From contig NZ_FMIA01000002.1 of assembly GCF_900091615.1 (NCBI RefSeq), positions 1,550,001 to 1,614,000 on the forward strand: DNA of 64,000 nt, written 5' to 3'. This document shows, piece after piece, positions 25,717 to 33,774 of the stretch. A program made the translations under genes and the position numbers. Position 1 is the first letter of the stretch, and every line of letters starts with the position of its first letter. The notes below the pieces were generated by a model. The model made no database searches, was not told where the DNA came from, and was given only the letters and a program-made list of their open reading frames with translations. The DNA comes from Micromonospora yangpuensis. Lineage in GTDB: Bacteria > Actinomycetota > Actinomycetes > Mycobacteriales > Micromonosporaceae.

Positions 25717-25806
25717 TCGCCGGGTCCGTGGTCGTCGGGTCCGTGGTCGCCGGGTCCGGGTTCGCCGGGTCCGTGGTCGTCGGGTTCGTGGTCGTCGGGT
25801 TCGTCG
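25717..25806. repeat. Six 15-bp tandem repeats after orn
   Basis: Six 15-bp units of the form TCGTCGGGTCCGTGG run from 25717 to 25806, with C/T changes at two positions. They lie 20 bp after the orn stop and 120 bp before tRNA-His. No coding role is apparent. Confidence 0.9.
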
Positions 25807-25925
25807 CCGTATCGGGTCCGTGGTCGTCGTGGGTGAGGGCGCGGAAGTGGGCCGAACCCGGTGGACGCCGGCGGTGGGGGTGTGGCTATTATTAGTGCGC
25901 TCCGCCCCGGTGGGCGGGTGAACGT

Positions 25926-25999
25926 GGTGGCTGTAGCTCAGTTGGCAGAGCACCGGGTTGTGGTCCCGGTTGTCGTGGGTTCAATTCCCATCAGTCACC
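25926..25999 (+). tRNA. tRNA-His (GUG)
   Basis: The cloverleaf has acceptor GTGGCTG/CAGTCAC with the extra G-1 opposite C73 that defines histidine tRNA, D arm AGCTCAGTTGGCAGAGC, anticodon stem CCGGG/CCCGG with loop TTGTGGT (anticodon GUG), and T arm GTGGG-TTCAATT-CCCAT. CCA is not encoded. A perfect hairpin follows. Confidence 0.97.
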
Positions 26000-26015
26000 C
26001 TTGAGTAATGCCAGT

Positions 26016-26041
26016 TCAGGGCCGGTCTTCACCGGCCCTGA
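26016..26041 (+). terminator. Terminator hairpin after tRNA-His
   Basis: TCAGGGCCGGT-CTTC-ACCGGCCCTGA is a perfect 11-bp stem with a 4-nt loop, 16 bp after the tRNA. Beyond it, up to 26438, there is no gene that I can support, only a short (CCCCA)n run at about 26108-26130. Confidence 0.85.
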
Positions 26042-26438
26042 CGGCGTTTCTGGGGGCGTCCTGGGGGCACTCCACCCGCCCCGCTTTTCGCTCGGGCCAC
26101 GCAGCACCCCACCCCACCCCACCCCACCCCACGTCGCCTAGCCGCGGAGCGGCGGGCAGGCGACCACTTCCTGGATGTGGTGGTCTCGGAGTGGGTTCGA
26201 GGGGACAACATCCTGGATCCTGTGGAACATCCGTGACGGCGGTTCCCGTTGCCGGTGCGCAGGTGTCACACGCGGTGCCTCGCCGGGGGAGCGCGAACGG
26301 GTAGCGGTCCGCCGGGCCGTGCCGGGCCGCACGGCGCAACGCAGGCGCGGGCGGGCGCGACCGGTACAAGTGTCCCGGTACACCCGGCCGTCGCCCGCCT
26401 CCGCTCGCCGGTGAGAGGGGTGCCCCGCTCGACCGAAA

Positions 26439-26462
26439 GCGTTAACAGGGGGCCCTTCCTTA
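26439..26462. repeat. Dispersed 24-bp repeat, copy B, ending on a stop codon
   Basis: Identical over 24 bp to 10477-10500 and placed in the same way: its last three plus-strand bases (TTA) are the TAA stop of the minus-strand L,D-transpeptidase gene. The next base (C) also matches before the two loci diverge. Confidence 0.85.
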
Positions 26463-27710
26463 CTCCTGGGGGAGGGCGCTGCCCTTGACGTACTCGTCCC
26501 AGCTCAGGTTCCAGTCGGTCCAGCCGTTGCCGTTCTGCAGCTTGCGCTCGGTGCCCTTGACCGTGATCGGGTCACCGACCTTGGTGTTCTTGAACAGCCA
26601 GGCCCCGTTGGCCATCGACACGTTCACGCAGCCGTGCGAGACGTTGACGCTGCCCTGCTGCCCCTCCGACCAGGGGGCGGCGTGGATGAACTCGCCACCC
26701 CAGGTCAACCGCTGGGCATAGTCGATCTTCGTGCGGTACCCGTCCTCGGGGCCCAGCTCGTCGAAGGTGTCGAAGACCGTCTTGCGCAGCTTCTCCATCA
26801 CCACCATCGTGCCGCTGGACGACGGGGTGCTCTTCTTGCCCAGGCTGACCGGGATGGTCTTGATCACCTCGCCGTCGCGGGTCACCGTCATCTTCTTGGC
26901 CTTGTTGTCCACGGTCATCAGCAACTTCGGGCCGACCTTGATGTCCACGGTGAGGTCCGCCCGGCCGTACCAGCCGTCGCCCATCGGCAGGCCGCCGGCC
27001 TGCACCCGGTACGACACCGTGCTGCCCGGCTGCCAGAACTCCTTCGGGCGGTACCGCACCTCGGTCGGGCTCACCCAGTGCCAGACGCCCTCCTGCGCCG
27101 GCTCGGAGCGGACCGTCATCCGCCGCTGCACGTCGTCGCGGTAGTCCTCGGGAATGTCCCGGCCGAACTTCACGATCAGCGGCATGCCCACACCGACCAC
27201 CTGGTCGTCACCGAGGAAACTCGTCACCCGGACCTGCTTGTCCGGCTTGGCCATGGTGGTGAAGGTGCTGGTCGCCGTCGCCGGCCGACCGTCGTCACCG
27301 GTAGCGGTCACCGTCGCGGTGTACGTCTGGCCGTACTCCAGCGCACCGGCCGGCAGCCAGGTCGTACCCTCGGCGTCGAGCTTGCCCTCGACGGCCTTGC
27401 CGGCGGCGTCGGTCAGCTCGACGGTGGTCTCGGTGGCCTGCTCGGTGCTGAAGCTGATCGCGGTCGCCGCCGGTACGTCCTTCGCGTCGGCCTTCGGCTC
27501 GCTGATCGTGGCCGACGCCTTCGGCGGGTTCTCGCTGGCCTCCGGCGCACCGGCGTTGCCGCTGCCGCCGCCGTTGTCGGTGCCGCCGCCGCTGGTGCAG
27601 GCCCCGGTCAGCGCGAGTATCGCGGCGAGCGCGCCCGCCGCGAACACGCGGCGTCGCCCACCGCGTCGGGTGCCGGCGTACCGGATCGACTGGTCCTGGC
27701 TGAGTCGCAT
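26460..27710 (-). CDS. L,D-transpeptidase lipoprotein (YkuD domain), paralogue 1
   Basis: A 416-residue lipoprotein that would form 3-3 peptide crosslinks in peptidoglycan. A Sec signal with lipobox LTGAC (Cys38) is followed by a Gly/Asn linker, two Ig-like domains (about 60-150 and 150-255) and the YkuD catalytic domain with IHAAPWSEGQQGSVNVSHGCVNVS, containing the active-site His and Cys of the SHGCVN motif. A W-rich C-terminal segment ends the protein. The layout is that of mycobacterial Ldt enzymes. The paralogue at 27979-29244 lies directly upstream on the same strand. The gene's stop is provided by the dispersed 24-bp repeat. Confidence 0.95.
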   Translation of the reverse strand: MRLSQDQSIRYAGTRRGGRRRVFAAGALAAILALTGACTSGGGTDNGGGSGNAGAPEASENPPKASATISEPKADAKDVPAATAISFSTEQATETTVELTDAAGKAVEGKLDAEGTTWLPAGALEYGQTYTATVTATGDDGRPATATSTFTTMAKPDKQVRVTSFLGDDQVVGVGMPLIVKFGRDIPEDYRDDVQRRMTVRSEPAQEGVWHWVSPTEVRYRPKEFWQPGSTVSYRVQAGGLPMGDGWYGRADLTVDIKVGPKLLMTVDNKAKKMTVTRDGEVIKTIPVSLGKKSTPSSSGTMVVMEKLRKTVFDTFDELGPEDGYRTKIDYAQRLTWGGEFIHAAPWSEGQQGSVNVSHGCVNVSMANGAWLFKNTKVGDPITVKGTERKLQNGNGWTDWNLSWDEYVKGSALPQE

Positions 27711-27922
27711 GCTTCCCTCACTGTCCTAGGCCCCCACGGCCATCGTCTCTCACCGACGCGGCGGAGCCGACATCCGTTCCCGAGGGTGAAGAGGAACACC
27801 TCAGCGCCATTATGCCCGGTTGCGGAGTGGAACTCCCGTTCCTGAATCGCGCTCGGCTCGACCGGTCCGACCTTCGTCGGCCGGGGCCGGGGCCGGGCCG
27901 GGGCCGACCGTCCACAACGGCA

Positions 27923-27966
27923 GTGACCTCCGCCGGACGCCGGGTGGGGCGCGCGACGGAGGTCAC
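27923..27966. terminator. Hairpin between the two L,D-transpeptidase genes
   Basis: GTGACCTCCG (27923-27932) pairs perfectly with CGGAGGTCAC (27957-27966) around a 24-nt GC-rich loop. It sits just after the stop of the upstream paralogue on the minus strand and probably separates the two transcripts. Confidence 0.6.
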
Positions 27967-27978
27967 CGATGCGGTACG

Positions 27979-29244
27979 TCACACCGCCGGACCGGCACCC
28001 TCCTCCGGTACCGGCAGCGCGCTGCCCTTCTTGAACTCCGCCCAGTCCAGGTTCCAGGCGGTCCAGCCGTTGCCGGCGGCCAGCTTGCGCTCGGTCCCGG
28101 CGATGGTGATCGGGTCACCGACCCGGGTCCGCTCGAAGAGCCACTTGGCGTTCTCGGTGGAGACGTTCACGCAGCCGTGCGAGACGTTGCGCTGCCCCTG
28201 GTGCTGCACCGACCACGGGGCGGCGTGGATGTACTCGCCACCCCAGGTGATCCGCTGGGCGAATTCGATGTCGGTGACGTACCGGTTCTCCGGGTTCGGG
28301 TCGTCGGTGGTGTCGAAGACCGTGGCCGCCTGCTTCTCCATCACCACCATCGTGCCGCTGGACGAGGGGGTGCTCTTCTTCCCCAGGCTCACCGGCATCG
28401 TCTTGACCACCTGACCGTTCTCGTACACGGTCATCTTCTTGCTGGCGTTGTCCACCTTCATCTCGAAGGACCGCCCGATCTTCGCGGTGGCCTTCCGGTC
28501 GACGTTGCCGTACCGGCCGTTGCTCAGCGGGATGCCGGCCAGCGCGATCCTGACCTCGATCGTGGTCTCCGGCTTCCAGTACTCCGGCGCCCGGTAGTAC
28601 GCCTGGGTGCCGTTGGAGACCCAGTGCCAGGCCCCCGGCTGCGGCGGATCGGTCTTGACGAACATCCGCTTCTGCACCGCCGCCCGGTCCTTCTTCGGGA
28701 TCCCCGGGTGGAACTCGGCGACCACCGGCATTGCCACCCCGTACGACTTGTCGTCGAAGAGGTACAACCCGCTGGTGATCATCGACGAGGGCTTGGCCAT
28801 CGTGGTGAAACTGCTGGTCCCCTCGTGCCGCTCACCACCCGGCCCGGTCCCGACGACCGTGGCGGTGTACTTGGCGCCGTACTTCAGCGGCGCGGCCGGC
28901 ACCCACGACGAACCGTCGGTACGCAGTGAACCCTTCACCTGGTCGCCGCCGGCGGTGGTCAGGCTGACCTCGGTCAGCTTCCCGCCCTCCGGCAGCTTGC
29001 CGCTGATCTCGGTGCTGACCGGCCGGTCCTTCGCCTTGTCGGCGGGGCTGACCGTCAGGTCCACCACGCTTGCCGGGTCGACCGGACCGCCGGAGACCCC
29101 ACCCACCGAGCTGCTGGGTGCCGGCGTCGGCCCCTGGACGAACTCCGCCTGCTTTCCACCGTCGCTGCCGCACCCGGCCAGTGCCACCGACGCCGTCAAC
29201 ACGAGGACGCCCACCCTCGCCCCGGTCCGCGCGAACATGCCCAT
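27979..29244 (-). CDS. L,D-transpeptidase lipoprotein (YkuD domain), paralogue 2
   Basis: A 421-residue paralogue of the neighbouring transpeptidase with the same order: signal peptide and lipobox (ALAGCGS, Cys25), linker, two Ig-like domains, and a YkuD domain with IHAAPWSVQHQGQRNVSHGCVNVS. The catalytic block SLGKKSTPSSSGTMVVMEK is shared with paralogue 1 almost word for word, showing tandem duplication. The start was set at ATG 29244, which has GAGGTGGGA just upstream and puts the signal peptide at the N-terminus; longer frames reach into the region before tRNA-Lys. The two enzymes may differ in expression or substrate stem. Confidence 0.93.
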   Translation of the reverse strand: MGMFARTGARVGVLVLTASVALAGCGSDGGKQAEFVQGPTPAPSSSVGGVSGGPVDPASVVDLTVSPADKAKDRPVSTEISGKLPEGGKLTEVSLTTAGGDQVKGSLRTDGSSWVPAAPLKYGAKYTATVVGTGPGGERHEGTSSFTTMAKPSSMITSGLYLFDDKSYGVAMPVVAEFHPGIPKKDRAAVQKRMFVKTDPPQPGAWHWVSNGTQAYYRAPEYWKPETTIEVRIALAGIPLSNGRYGNVDRKATAKIGRSFEMKVDNASKKMTVYENGQVVKTMPVSLGKKSTPSSSGTMVVMEKQAATVFDTTDDPNPENRYVTDIEFAQRITWGGEYIHAAPWSVQHQGQRNVSHGCVNVSTENAKWLFERTRVGDPITIAGTERKLAAGNGWTAWNLDWAEFKKGSALPVPEEGAGPAV

Positions 29245-29448
29245 TCCCACCTCTGTTCTCACGTCCTGGCGGATGTACTCACGTTTCGCGGACATCGTGC
29301 CGCATCGGGGCGACAAGCTCGCCCCTGGTCCCAGCGAAGTGAGGGGTTTGGCGTGTAATGTCCGGTAAGCTCGGCCGAAGGGGGGAGGCGGGGATCGGAT
29401 TGGAACCCGCCTCACGGGCCGTGCTAAGGTTCTCCCCGTTGCCGACGA

Positions 29449-29524
29449 GCGCCGCTAGCTCAACTGGCAGAGCAGCGGACTCTTAATCCGCGGGTTCGGG
29501 GTTCGAGTCCCTGGCGGCGCACCA
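29449..29524 (+). tRNA. tRNA-Lys (CUU)
   Basis: The cloverleaf has acceptor GCGCCGC/GCGGCGC, anticodon stem GCGGA/TCCGC with loop CTCTTAA (anticodon CUU) and T arm TCGGG-GTTCGAG-TCCCTGG-like pairing. CCA appears to be encoded (29522-29524). A strong terminator follows at once. The composition of the chromosome changes on the right side of this gene, so it may mark the edge of an island. Confidence 0.96.
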
Positions 29525-29527
29525 TCG

Positions 29528-29570
29528 AAAAGGCTCTGACCTGGGGTTTCACCCTGGGTTGGAGCCTTTT
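29528..29570 (+). terminator. Rho-independent terminator after tRNA-Lys
   Basis: AAAAGGCTC (29528-29536) pairs with GAGCCTTTT (29562-29570), and CTGGGGT/ACCCTGG extends the inner stem. The stem ends in a T-run, which is rare in this GC-rich DNA. From here to 29790 no gene is seen. Confidence 0.85.
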
Positions 29571-29790
29571 CGTGTTTCTGCCGGTGGTGCGGTGTCTCGG
29601 TGGGTGCTCGGGAGCCGTTGGACCGTTGCGGCTTCCGGTGGACTGGTGGCGTGTCGGTGGAGAGATGGATCAACTGCCTGACGCGTCGGCGGGTGCGGCG
29701 GCTTGCCAGGTACCTCGTTGTGCGCCTAGAACCGCAACCGGGTACTTTTCGCTACGGTTAGTGATTCCCGGGCGCGGATAGGGGCAAGTC

Positions 29791-30231
29791 GTGCGTCAGA
29801 TCGTACGTAGGTCGGTGCGGGCCGTTCTTCTGGATGAGGACGACCGTCTCGTGCTGATCAAGCGGATCAAGCCCGGCCAGGCGCCGTACTGGACAACGCC
29901 GGGCGGCGGCCTGGAGTCGACGGATGTCTCCCTGGAGGCCGCGCTTCGCCGCGAGTTGCACGAGGAGCTCGGTGCCGAGGCGGACCGGTTCGCCCAGGTG
30001 TTCCTGTTCACCGCCTCCGCTGGTGAGGGCGTTTCTGTCCAGCACTTCTTCGCCTGTCGGCTACGTCAGCTGAACGAGGACGCCCGGACCGGGGAGGAGT
30101 TCGCTGATCCGTCGCGTGGCGGCTACCAGCTCGACAGGGTGGCGATCGACAAGCTGGCTGCGGTGGATCTCAAGCCGGATGCGCTGAAGGAGTTCATCAT
30201 CTCCAACGAGGAGGCTCTGCTTTCGGTGTAG
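29791..30231 (+). CDS. NUDIX hydrolase
   Basis: A 146-residue NUDIX protein that would cleave a nucleoside diphosphate linked to another moiety. The Nudix box is GGGLESTDVSLEAALRRELHEELGA: the catalytic REL-x-EE-x-G part is intact, but the first Glu of the consensus is replaced by Val. The lead-in YWTTPGGGLE matches the family. GTG at 29791 has AGGGGC about 8 bp upstream. The gene is convergent with and overlaps the histidine phosphatase gene by 35 bp. Being next to a sugar- and nucleotide-type operon, it may act on a sugar nucleotide; substrate is not known. Confidence 0.88.
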   Translation: MRQIVRRSVRAVLLDEDDRLVLIKRIKPGQAPYWTTPGGGLESTDVSLEAALRRELHEELGAEADRFAQVFLFTASAGEGVSVQHFFACRLRQLNEDARTGEEFADPSRGGYQLDRVAIDKLAAVDLKPDALKEFIISNEEALLSV

Positions 30232-30811
30232 GGCAGGCTGACCAGACCATCGCCGGTCCGAGTCTGAAGTCCCGGGCTGCCTGGAAAGTGTCTTGCGGGC
30301 TGCGGGCACCGTTCAGGTTTGCGGCTACGGCACCGATGAAGACGCGGTGCGACACGATGAGGACCACGCCCCGCTGGGCGGCCTGGTGGGTGCGCGATAC
30401 GGCTTCCCACACGCGTTGTCGTAGCGCGGTGAGGCTCTCCCCACCATGGAGAGCTGAATCCGGATCACGAAGGCGTTCGCTGCGCCACGCTTGGTACTCG
30501 CTCGGGTAGTCGTCGGGGCTCAGGCCGAGGACGCAGTCGGGTGCGCGCCACTCCGCGTAGAGCGGATCTGGCGGCGCGATCGGCACATCAAGGATCTCGG
30601 CCAGAATGCCGGCAGTCATCGTCGCCCGCAGAAGAGTGCTGGTGAGGATCATGTTCGGCTTGGCGTTCCGGTCGAGCAGCCAGCGGGCTGTGCTGACGAC
30701 CTCGGCGATCCCACGCGTCGTCAGCGGCGTGCCGGGACGGGCGTGGGCGCGGGGGCGGCAGAGGCCGTCGAGGCAGGTGCCGTGCCGCATCCAGAGAACC
30801 TGGCCGTTCAC
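30197..30811 (-). CDS. Histidine phosphatase (phosphoglycerate mutase-like)
   Basis: A 204-residue phosphatase of the histidine-phosphatase superfamily. The catalytic motif is LWMRHGTCLDG (Arg9, His10, Gly11). The second His is in LIVSHRVFIGAV, and the acid/base region YAEWRAPD lies between. The start GTG at 30811 overlaps the SDR stop by 4 bp. It is the last gene of the minus-strand operon that begins near 36.8 kb. In that context it probably removes a phosphate from a pathway intermediate made by the APH-like kinase or the kinase fusion. Confidence 0.87.
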   Translation of the reverse strand: MNGQVLWMRHGTCLDGLCRPRAHARPGTPLTTRGIAEVVSTARWLLDRNAKPNMILTSTLLRATMTAGILAEILDVPIAPPDPLYAEWRAPDCVLGLSPDDYPSEYQAWRSERLRDPDSALHGGESLTALRQRVWEAVSRTHQAAQRGVVLIVSHRVFIGAVAANLNGARSPQDTFQAARDFRLGPAMVWSACPTPKAEPPRWR

Positions 30812-31554
30812 GACAGGTGCCAGCCGCCGTCGACGTTGAGCGCCTGTCCGGTGATGAATCCCGCTGTGGGGGAGAGCAGGAAGGCGACGACGGAGGCCAC
30901 ATCGGCAGGCTGGCCACGGCGCTTGATGCACTGCCGGTCGAGTTGGCGTTGCACCATGGCGGCGTGGTCGTCGACGACGGTGTGTTCGGCGGGGACCTCG
31001 ATCGAACCCGGGCGCACCGTGTTGACGGTGATGTTGTTCGGGCCGAGTTCACGGGCCAGGGCCCGGACGAGGCCTTCGAGCCCGTTCTTGGCCGCGATGT
31101 AGCCGGCCAGGTCGATGCGGCCGAGTTGGGTCAGGATCGAGGAGACGGCCACGATGCGGCCGCGGCCGTTCGCGATCAGGGCGGGCGTGACGGCGCGGAT
31201 GCACGCGGCGTGGGTGACCAGGTTGAGTTCGAGTTGACTGCGGAACGTGTCCAGGTCCAGTTCGTGCCAGGGGATTCGGGGGTATGCGCCAGCGTTGGTG
31301 ACCACGGCAACCAGTTGGTCGGCGTGGGCGTCGACCGTGGATTGGAACAGCGACTGTGTCGTGGACCGTGTCAGGTCGCCGATGACGGTGCTGGTGAGTG
31401 CGCCGCGCTGGTGGGCCGCCTCGACGACCGCCCCGAGGTCGTCATCGTCGTGGCGGTGGGCCAGGACCAGGTCGAAGTCGGCGGCGAGACGGGCGGCGAT
31501 CGCGGCTCCGATGCCGCCGCCGGCCCCGGTCACGATCGCCACATCACGATTCAT
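30808..31554 (-). CDS. Short-chain dehydrogenase/reductase
   Basis: A 248-residue classical SDR. The cofactor-binding motif is TGAGGGIG (residues 9-16). NAG is at 87-89. The catalytic Ser (VSSILTQLG), Tyr152 and Lys156 (GYIAAKNG) are in place, and the C-terminus has the usual FITGQALNVDGGWHLS end. It would oxidise or reduce a hydroxyl/keto group using NAD(P). The start overlaps the APH-like gene by 11 bp and the stop overlaps the phosphatase start by 4 bp, so it is in the same operon. Confidence 0.92.
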   Translation of the reverse strand: MNRDVAIVTGAGGGIGAAIAARLAADFDLVLAHRHDDDDLGAVVEAAHQRGALTSTVIGDLTRSTTQSLFQSTVDAHADQLVAVVTNAGAYPRIPWHELDLDTFRSQLELNLVTHAACIRAVTPALIANGRGRIVAVSSILTQLGRIDLAGYIAAKNGLEGLVRALARELGPNNITVNTVRPGSIEVPAEHTVVDDHAAMVQRQLDRQCIKRRGQPADVASVVAFLLSPTAGFITGQALNVDGGWHLS

Positions 31555-32680
31555 GGACTGTCCTCCCAGGTGTCGTGGTGAGTCCCAGCAGCTGGGCCAG
31601 GTCGGCTTCGGGCGCGTAGAGGTCTGCGAGCAAGCCGATCGACAACGCGGCGTCCGACGGTTCCATCTGGTGCAGCGGGTAGACGGCCAGCAGACGCATG
31701 GCGAGGTACGGCCGTAGCCACGTGAGCAGGTCGGTGCCGACGCTGGTGGCGAGTGGTCGGGCGAGCTGACCGAGGTAGCGGGCGACGGTGTATTGGCGCG
31801 CTGCCGAGGGCCGGTGCTGGTAGTCGATCGCGATCGTGCGGTCCGACAGCCTCGCCAGTCGGACCTGTGGTTTGACGGCGTCGGTGATTGCCCGCCGGTG
31901 GTCGGCGAAGGCTCCGGGGTTGTAGCGCGGCACGAGCCATGCGGCGTGTAGCCGTTGGTACCAGAGGAAGCAGGCGATCTCCCCCGCGAGGGAGTTGAGG
32001 CCGGCGGTGTCGTAGTCGAACCAGACGGGTCGGTTCTGGTCGTCCAGGCCGATGTTGACGTCGGTGGGATCGCCCTGGGTCGTCGCTGCCCATGTCTGCT
32101 GGTCCGGGTGCAGGGCGGTGCGGAGACCGGTGACCAGTGCGTCGAAGTCGAGTCGTCGAGGCTGTCCGTTGATGACGAGGGTCGTCTCGTGTAGGTCGCT
32201 GCAGCGGATGGCGGACCTGTCGGGCATCGTCAGCAGGTTGGGGTTGTGGCCGTAGTACAGGTCGATCCGGCCGCCGGGTTGGGCACGGTCGCGATAGAGC
32301 TTGCCGATGGTCTGGGAGGCGGGCAGATGACGCATCGTGGTGCCGATGATGTGCTGGTAGCGGTTGAGGATGGCGTCGAGCCCGTGGTCGAGGTTGGCGC
32401 GGGCACCGACGTCGCCGGCCGTGATGGCGTCCAGGAGCAGGCCGGTGTCGGGCTGGTCGGGCCGGTGTCGGTCGTACACGGTCAGGGTCCAACGGCCGAC
32501 GCGGTGGTACGCGTGTAGGGCGGGGAGCGGATAGTGGTGCTGGATCCGCCGGTACCCGGCGATCTCGGCGGCAGCCTCGGCAGGATTCGGGTTGGCCTTG
32601 ACGAATAGTCGGCGTGCGCCGACATCGAGATGGAAGGTGTGGTTCGCGGTGAACCGCCGGTGGCGGGCGACGCGGATCAC
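31544..32680 (-). CDS. Aminoglycoside-phosphotransferase-like small-molecule kinase
   Basis: A 378-residue kinase-like protein. A nucleotide-binding Lys is seen in RLFVKANPNPAEAAAE. The catalytic loop is TQGDPTDVNIG, which keeps Asp and Asn of the H-G-D-x4-N motif but has Gln for His. The metal-binding Asp follows in VWFDYDTAG. This is the APH/choline kinase fold, used to phosphorylate sugars, amino-sugars and choline-like compounds. The GTG start overlaps the GT9 gene by 4 bp. The target may be the sugar or glycoside made by this operon; an antibiotic-resistance role is less likely in this setting. Confidence 0.78.
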   Translation of the reverse strand: MIRVARHRRFTANHTFHLDVGARRLFVKANPNPAEAAAEIAGYRRIQHHYPLPALHAYHRVGRWTLTVYDRHRPDQPDTGLLLDAITAGDVGARANLDHGLDAILNRYQHIIGTTMRHLPASQTIGKLYRDRAQPGGRIDLYYGHNPNLLTMPDRSAIRCSDLHETTLVINGQPRRLDFDALVTGLRTALHPDQQTWAATTQGDPTDVNIGLDDQNRPVWFDYDTAGLNSLAGEIACFLWYQRLHAAWLVPRYNPGAFADHRRAITDAVKPQVRLARLSDRTIAIDYQHRPSAARQYTVARYLGQLARPLATSVGTDLLTWLRPYLAMRLLAVYPLHQMEPSDAALSIGLLADLYAPEADLAQLLGLTTTPGRTVHES

Positions 32681-33774
32681 GAGTCCCACCAGCCAACGCA
32701 CCGGCCGGCGAAACGCGCGATCAGTTCGGCCGGTACGGCTCGCAGGTCGCTGGCGGTGGACCAGACGGTGTCGTCGTAGCCGTCCCGGACGGGGCACGCG
32801 TCGGCGATGGACATGAGCTGTGAGAACGGCGTCGCCACCGCGTGGTGACGGGTTGAGCCGGTAATCCACTTGGTGTGTGCGTGCCGCCCGTACAGGCCGA
32901 CGACGGTAGGCCCGGTGCCGTCCGGTCTTTCGGTGAGGGCGGCGAGGTGGGTCAGGCCGGTGTCGTTGCCGACGACCAGTTCGGCGGTAGCGAACAGATC
33001 GACGCAGTCCACGGCCGTCGGACCGTGGAAGACCTCGATCTGCGCGACGGACGGTGGTGCCGCTCGGTCCGGCGCGGCGATCAGGCCGAACCGCCAGGGC
33101 GCGTCAGGCCGGTGAGCAGTGAGGCAGCGCGCGATTGCCGCGAAGTTCTCGATGCCGTAGTCCTTGCGCTCTGGCCGGCTGGTGGTGGACACGAAGAGGA
33201 CGTGGTAGGGCGTAGGTGTGGGCTCCGTGGCGCGGAACCGCGGGCACGGGTCGCTGTCAGCAGGCAGCCGTACCCCGAGGGTCTGCTCGATGTCGAGGTA
33301 GTAGCGCATCGGCAGCGTGGCGTGCACCTGGAGGACGTTGGCGTCGACGATGTCGAGCCTCGTCGGCGGGATCTCGGGAACGGCTTCGAAGGTGCGCGGT
33401 GTCGGGCTTTCGGTGCCGATCGAGTGTTGGCCGTTCGCGGAGGTGACGGTGAGTGGCAGGGCGCATCGGGCGAGGAGATCCGCGCGGGGTCCGACGTATG
33501 CCGGCTGCGGGTACCGGTCGCGGGTGGCCTCGTGGAGAGCCTGCGCCAGGGCGAGACCCAGCAGTACGTCGCCGAGCCCTCGTGCGCCGAGGTCGAGCTG
33601 CCAGCCGCTTTCGTGCACCGCGTCGAGGGCGGCCTTCGGTGGTGGCAGCTCTCCCGCGGCCCGCCGGTACGGCAGGAGTCGGCCAAGCGGGGCCCGATTG
33701 CGCCGGACGAGCGTCGGTCCGCCCCGCCAACAGGTCGGGCTGTCGGTGTCGGTCAGAGCGTGGTCAGTACGCAC
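32677..33774 (-). CDS. Family 9 (heptosyltransferase-like) glycosyltransferase
   Basis: A 365-residue GT-B protein resembling ADP-heptose:LPS heptosyltransferases. The N-terminal domain has LDLGARGLGDVLLGLALAQAL, the GT9 glycine-rich loop. The C-terminal domain has LFVSTTSRPERKDYG, CVDLFATAELVVGNDTGLTHLAAL (the D-T-G-L-T-H-L-A donor motif) and VVGLYGRHAHTKWI. A Gram-positive organism has no LPS, so a different acceptor is expected. The GTG at 33774 gives a 22-bp overlap with the phosphoribosyltransferase gene. A short N-terminal leader of about 40 residues precedes the domain, so the true start could be later. Confidence 0.82.
   Translation of the reverse strand: MRTDHALTDTDSPTCWRGGPTLVRRNRAPLGRLLPYRRAAGELPPPKAALDAVHESGWQLDLGARGLGDVLLGLALAQALHEATRDRYPQPAYVGPRADLLARCALPLTVTSANGQHSIGTESPTPRTFEAVPEIPPTRLDIVDANVLQVHATLPMRYYLDIEQTLGVRLPADSDPCPRFRATEPTPTPYHVLFVSTTSRPERKDYGIENFAAIARCLTAHRPDAPWRFGLIAAPDRAAPPSVAQIEVFHGPTAVDCVDLFATAELVVGNDTGLTHLAALTERPDGTGPTVVGLYGRHAHTKWITGSTRHHAVATPFSQLMSIADACPVRDGYDDTVWSTASDLRAVPAELIARFAGRCVGWWDS

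Noticed and set aside
26008..26304. Plus-strand ORF after tRNA-His
   Set aside because: It runs through the tRNA terminator and a (CCCCA)n repeat, has no ribosome-binding site and its translation is low complexity.
29455..29673. Minus-strand ORF across tRNA-Lys ending in GTRTPNPRIKSPLLCQLS
   Set aside because: That ending is the translation of the antisense of a tRNA gene and appears as a well-known false ORF.
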